Positions 4,060 through 5,790 of a stretch of DNA of 5,790 nucleotides are shown one piece after another. Source of the DNA: CAYLZN01 sp964387935 (GTDB lineage: Bacteria; Acidobacteriota; Vicinamibacteria; Vicinamibacterales; JAFNAJ01); assembly GCA_964387935.1 (NCBI GenBank), contig CAYLZN010000354.1, forward strand, positions 1-5,790, in the 5' to 3' direction. Position 1 is the first letter of the stretch. Every line of letters begins with the position of its first letter. The notes beneath the pieces were generated by a model. That model made no database searches and was not told the origin of the DNA. It was given only the letters and a program-made list of their open reading frames with translations. Both the position numbers and the translations under genes were made by a program.

Positions 4060-5790
4060 CAGTTGTATGTGTAGGTGACCATGACCTCGTTGGCTCCCAC
4101 CTCCGTGACGTCGCTGTCCGCCGCGCCCTCCACGATCCAGCACGTCCACGCGTTCGCGAACGCGAGTCCGCGCGGGAAACTCATGTGGAAACCTCCGCCC
4201 GTCGTGGCTCCGGGGATGGCGGCGCGGAATTCCGGCGTGTCGGTGCCGGGCGCGGTGTTCGCTGCCGTGTCGTCCTCGCACTTGAGGAATGCGACGGTCG
4301 CGGCGACGTTCGTCGCGCTGATGGACCAGAGCGTCCCGGCCGACGCCTTTACTGCGTGCTCGTCCTCTGTGGTCCCGACCGAGAGATAGGCGCCGCGCGT
4401 CCCGGCCGTCGTCAGGGAACTGGTGTCCGCATCGATCGTCGTCAGCAGCCCTTCGAGCCCATCCACGTGGCCGATGACGGTGCTCTGGTTGGCTGCCGTC
4501 GAGGCCCCGGTGGGCAGAGCGGACGAGAGCACGTCCACGTCGCCGATGTTGTTCGTCCCCGCCGGGATCGAGGGCAGGGTGCCGATGGTCAGGGAGTCGG
4601 ACCCGCCGATCTGGACGTCGAGGTTGGTGGCAGTGACCGTTACCGTGTCGCTGCCGCCGATCTGAACGTCCAGGTTCGTCGCGGTCACTGGCAACGCCGT
4701 TCCCGACGCGATGCCCTGCACACTGAGCACCTGGGTATCGGACGAGCCCGCCGTACCGAACGCCGCGTTGAATGCCGTCGTGCTGAGGATGTCGGCGCCG
4801 CCGCTCTGCACGTCCAGGTCGGTCGCCGTCACGGTGGTGGTCGGCATCGTGAGAACGTCCACCTGGACCTCGGTCCCCGAGACGGCACCGGCCAGCGTGC
4901 CGGTGTCCGCGTCGATGGTGGTCAGCAAGCCCTCGATGCCGTCAACATGCCCGATGACGGTGCTCTGATTCGCCGCGGTGGAAGCGCCGCTCGGGAGGGG
5001 CAGAGAGGCCGCGCTCACGGGCTGCGTGGTGGCCGAGGCGTCCGTCATCAGCACGCGCGTGGACGTCATGCGCGGAGCACCGATACTCCCGTCCGTGATC
5101 GTCGGGGGCGTGGTGTCGTACAGCGCGCCCATCGGGGTCACGTTGGTCGTGCCGCCAGTGAAGGCGGAGTTGTCCTGCGCCGCGGTCCCGCCCGAGCCGG
5201 CGCCCGCGATGATCTCCACAGGGAGAGGCTTGGACGCGCTCGTCGCGACGATGGCGTTCCCCGCGTCCTCCCACATCCCCACCGTGCCGGTGATCGTCGC
5301 GTCCGTGTCGCCCTCGGTGTACTGCGTCCCACCGCCGAACGACGTGATCTGATTCCCGCTGCCGTCCACGATCGCGACCGTCTGCGGGTTGCTGTTCGTC
5401 AGGTCGAGCACATCGGCCGTGACTCCGCCCTCGCTGATCGAGAACAGCCACGGCGTCGTGTTGGCCGTGTTCCCGGGCTGCACCGTCCACGTCCCGGATT
5501 GCGTCACGGCGTGCGTCCCCACCGTGAGCGTGCCCGCGAGCGCCGAGGCGATGGCGGCGAGGTTGCCTCCGCTCTCCAGCGCGAGGGCGGACGTGTTGAG
5601 GTTCGTACCGGCGTTGGCGGTCACGGCCCAGGCGCCAGACTGCGTTGCAGCCACGGTGCCGCTCACGGTCAGCGTGGGCGCCTCGACGATCTTGACCCTG
5701 CGCGAGAGGCTTGCGAAGTCATCGCAGAAGAACGCGCGGGTGCCGTCGTAGCACTGCTGCGTCGTGATCTGCGCCGATGCCGGCGCCGCG
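4059..5790 (-). CDS. Repeat-rich phage structural-type protein, N-terminus outside window
   Basis: 576 residues are visible and the frame is open to the window edge. The first visible residues, AAPASA then QITTQQCYDG, look like the end of a signal peptide and a mature N-terminus with C13 and C22. The GTG at 5666, which would give 535 residues, is therefore an internal Val rather than the start. The body is Thr/Ser/Ala/Gly-rich and probably beta-structured. It holds VTQSGTW-type strands near the N-terminus, two copies of a segment containing STVIGHVDG and LLTTIDADT, and three copies of a VTATNLDVQIGGSD-like unit. The last ~111 residues (from GAYLSVGTTEDEHAVKASAG, 466 on) match a C-terminal domain common on phage structural proteins, with GTDTPEF, MSFPRGLAFA and a final EVMVTYTYN strand. 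C504 and C550 lie in it. It may be a tail fibre, virion decoration or adhesin. The stop overlaps the next start. Structural type is fairly sure; exact role is not. Confidence 0.75.
   Translation of the reverse strand, partial: AAPASAQITTQQCYDGTRAFFCDDFASLSRRVKIVEAPTLTVSGTVAATQSGAWAVTANAGTNLNTSALALESGGNLAAIASALAGTLTVGTHAVTQSGTWTVQPGNTANTTPWLFSISEGGVTADVLDLTNSNPQTVAIVDGSGNQITSFGGGTQYTEGDTDATITGTVGMWEDAGNAIVATSASKPLPVEIIAGAGSGGTAAQDNSAFTGGTTNVTPMGALYDTTPPTITDGSIGAPRMTSTRVLMTDASATTQPVSAASLPLPSGASTAANQSTVIGHVDGIEGLLTTIDADTGTLAGAVSGTEVQVDVLTMPTTTVTATDLDVQSGGADILSTTAFNAAFGTAGSSDTQVLSVQGIASGTALPVTATNLDVQIGGSDTVTVTATNLDVQIGGSDSLTIGTLPSIPAGTNNIGDVDVLSSALPTGASTAANQSTVIGHVDGLEGLLTTIDADTSSLTTAGTRGAYLSVGTTEDEHAVKASAGTLWSISATNVAATVAFLKCEDDTAANTAPGTDTPEFRAAIPGATTGGGFHMSFPRGLAFANAWTCWIVEGAADSDVTEVGANEVMVTYTYN
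4422..4505 (-). repeat. 28-residue repeat, downstream copy
   Basis: This copy encodes ASTAANQSTVIGHVDG, then LEGLLTTIDADT. It differs from the copy at 4902-4985 at a single residue (Leu for Ile). The copies are exactly 480 bases (160 codons) apart. About 20 base differences were counted by eye over the ~88-base alignment, nearly all silent. Confidence 0.85.
4596..4688 (-). repeat. Two adjacent 14-residue repeats at 17-residue spacing
   Basis: Positions 4688-4647 and 4637-4596 both encode VTATNLDVQIGGSD, identical at protein level with a few silent base changes. A diverged third copy (VTATDLDVQSGGAD) lies at 4832-4791. The units look like short beta-strand modules that expand by tandem duplication. 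Confidence 0.85.
4791..4832 (-). repeat. Diverged third copy of the 14-residue repeat
   Basis: This copy encodes VTATDLDVQSGGAD, three residues different from the identical pair at 4688-4596. It lies 48 codons upstream of the nearest of them. Confidence 0.75.
4902..4985 (-). repeat. 28-residue repeat, upstream copy
   Basis: This copy encodes ASTAANQSTVIGHVDG, then IEGLLTTIDADT, and is the partner of 4422-4505. Both copies are preceded by a similar Leu-Pro...Gly segment, so the repeated unit may extend a few residues further. Confidence 0.85.

Noticed and set aside
3476..4078. Plus-strand open frames opposite the triple-domain gene
   Set aside because: Low-complexity translations with no recognisable motif, antisense to a gene with a signal peptide and regular internal repeats.
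4422..4985. Repeats as a CRISPR array or diversity-generating element
   Set aside because: The repeats are in frame within a coding gene, irregularly spaced and conserved at protein level; no reverse transcriptase or cas gene is visible.

Overview
The window looks like a piece of a high-GC tailed-phage or prophage genome, probably environmental. Every gene I can support lies on the minus strand, so the genes read from high to low coordinates. Phage origin rests on three things: an HNH endonuclease of the type found beside phage packaging genes, a small protein resembling the N-terminal domain of BppU-type baseplate proteins, and a large repetitive protein with a C-terminal domain common on phage structural proteins. 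No integrase, replication, host-marker or RNA gene is visible, so the host cannot be named beyond 'probably a high-GC bacterium'.

Layout in transcription order: (1) 5790-4059, a repeat-rich structural-type protein whose N-terminus lies outside the window; (2) 4059-2725, a 444-residue exported protein made of three diverged tandem domains of about 133 residues; (3) 2728-1631, a 365-residue exported right-handed beta-helix protein; (4) 1634-1281, a 117-residue exported protein with one fibronectin type III domain, starting at TTG; (5) 1278-1111, a 55-residue unknown; (6) 1107-682, a BppU-like 141-residue protein; (7) 682-398, a 94-residue Cys/His protein, possibly a zinc ribbon; (8) 401-51, the HNH endonuclease; (9) the possible first codons of another gene at 54-1 or 46-1.

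Neighbouring genes overlap by 1-4 bases or are separated by 2-3 bases, so the window reads as one translationally coupled late operon. No terminator or internal promoter was recognised, and there is no gene-free stretch of note.

The most unusual point is that genes 2, 3 and 4 begin with convincing Sec-type signal peptides, and gene 1 enters the window in what looks like the end of another. Phage virion proteins normally fold and assemble in the cytoplasm. A run of four apparently exported adhesin- or tailspike-like proteins next to baseplate-like and packaging-type genes is therefore the part most worth following up.
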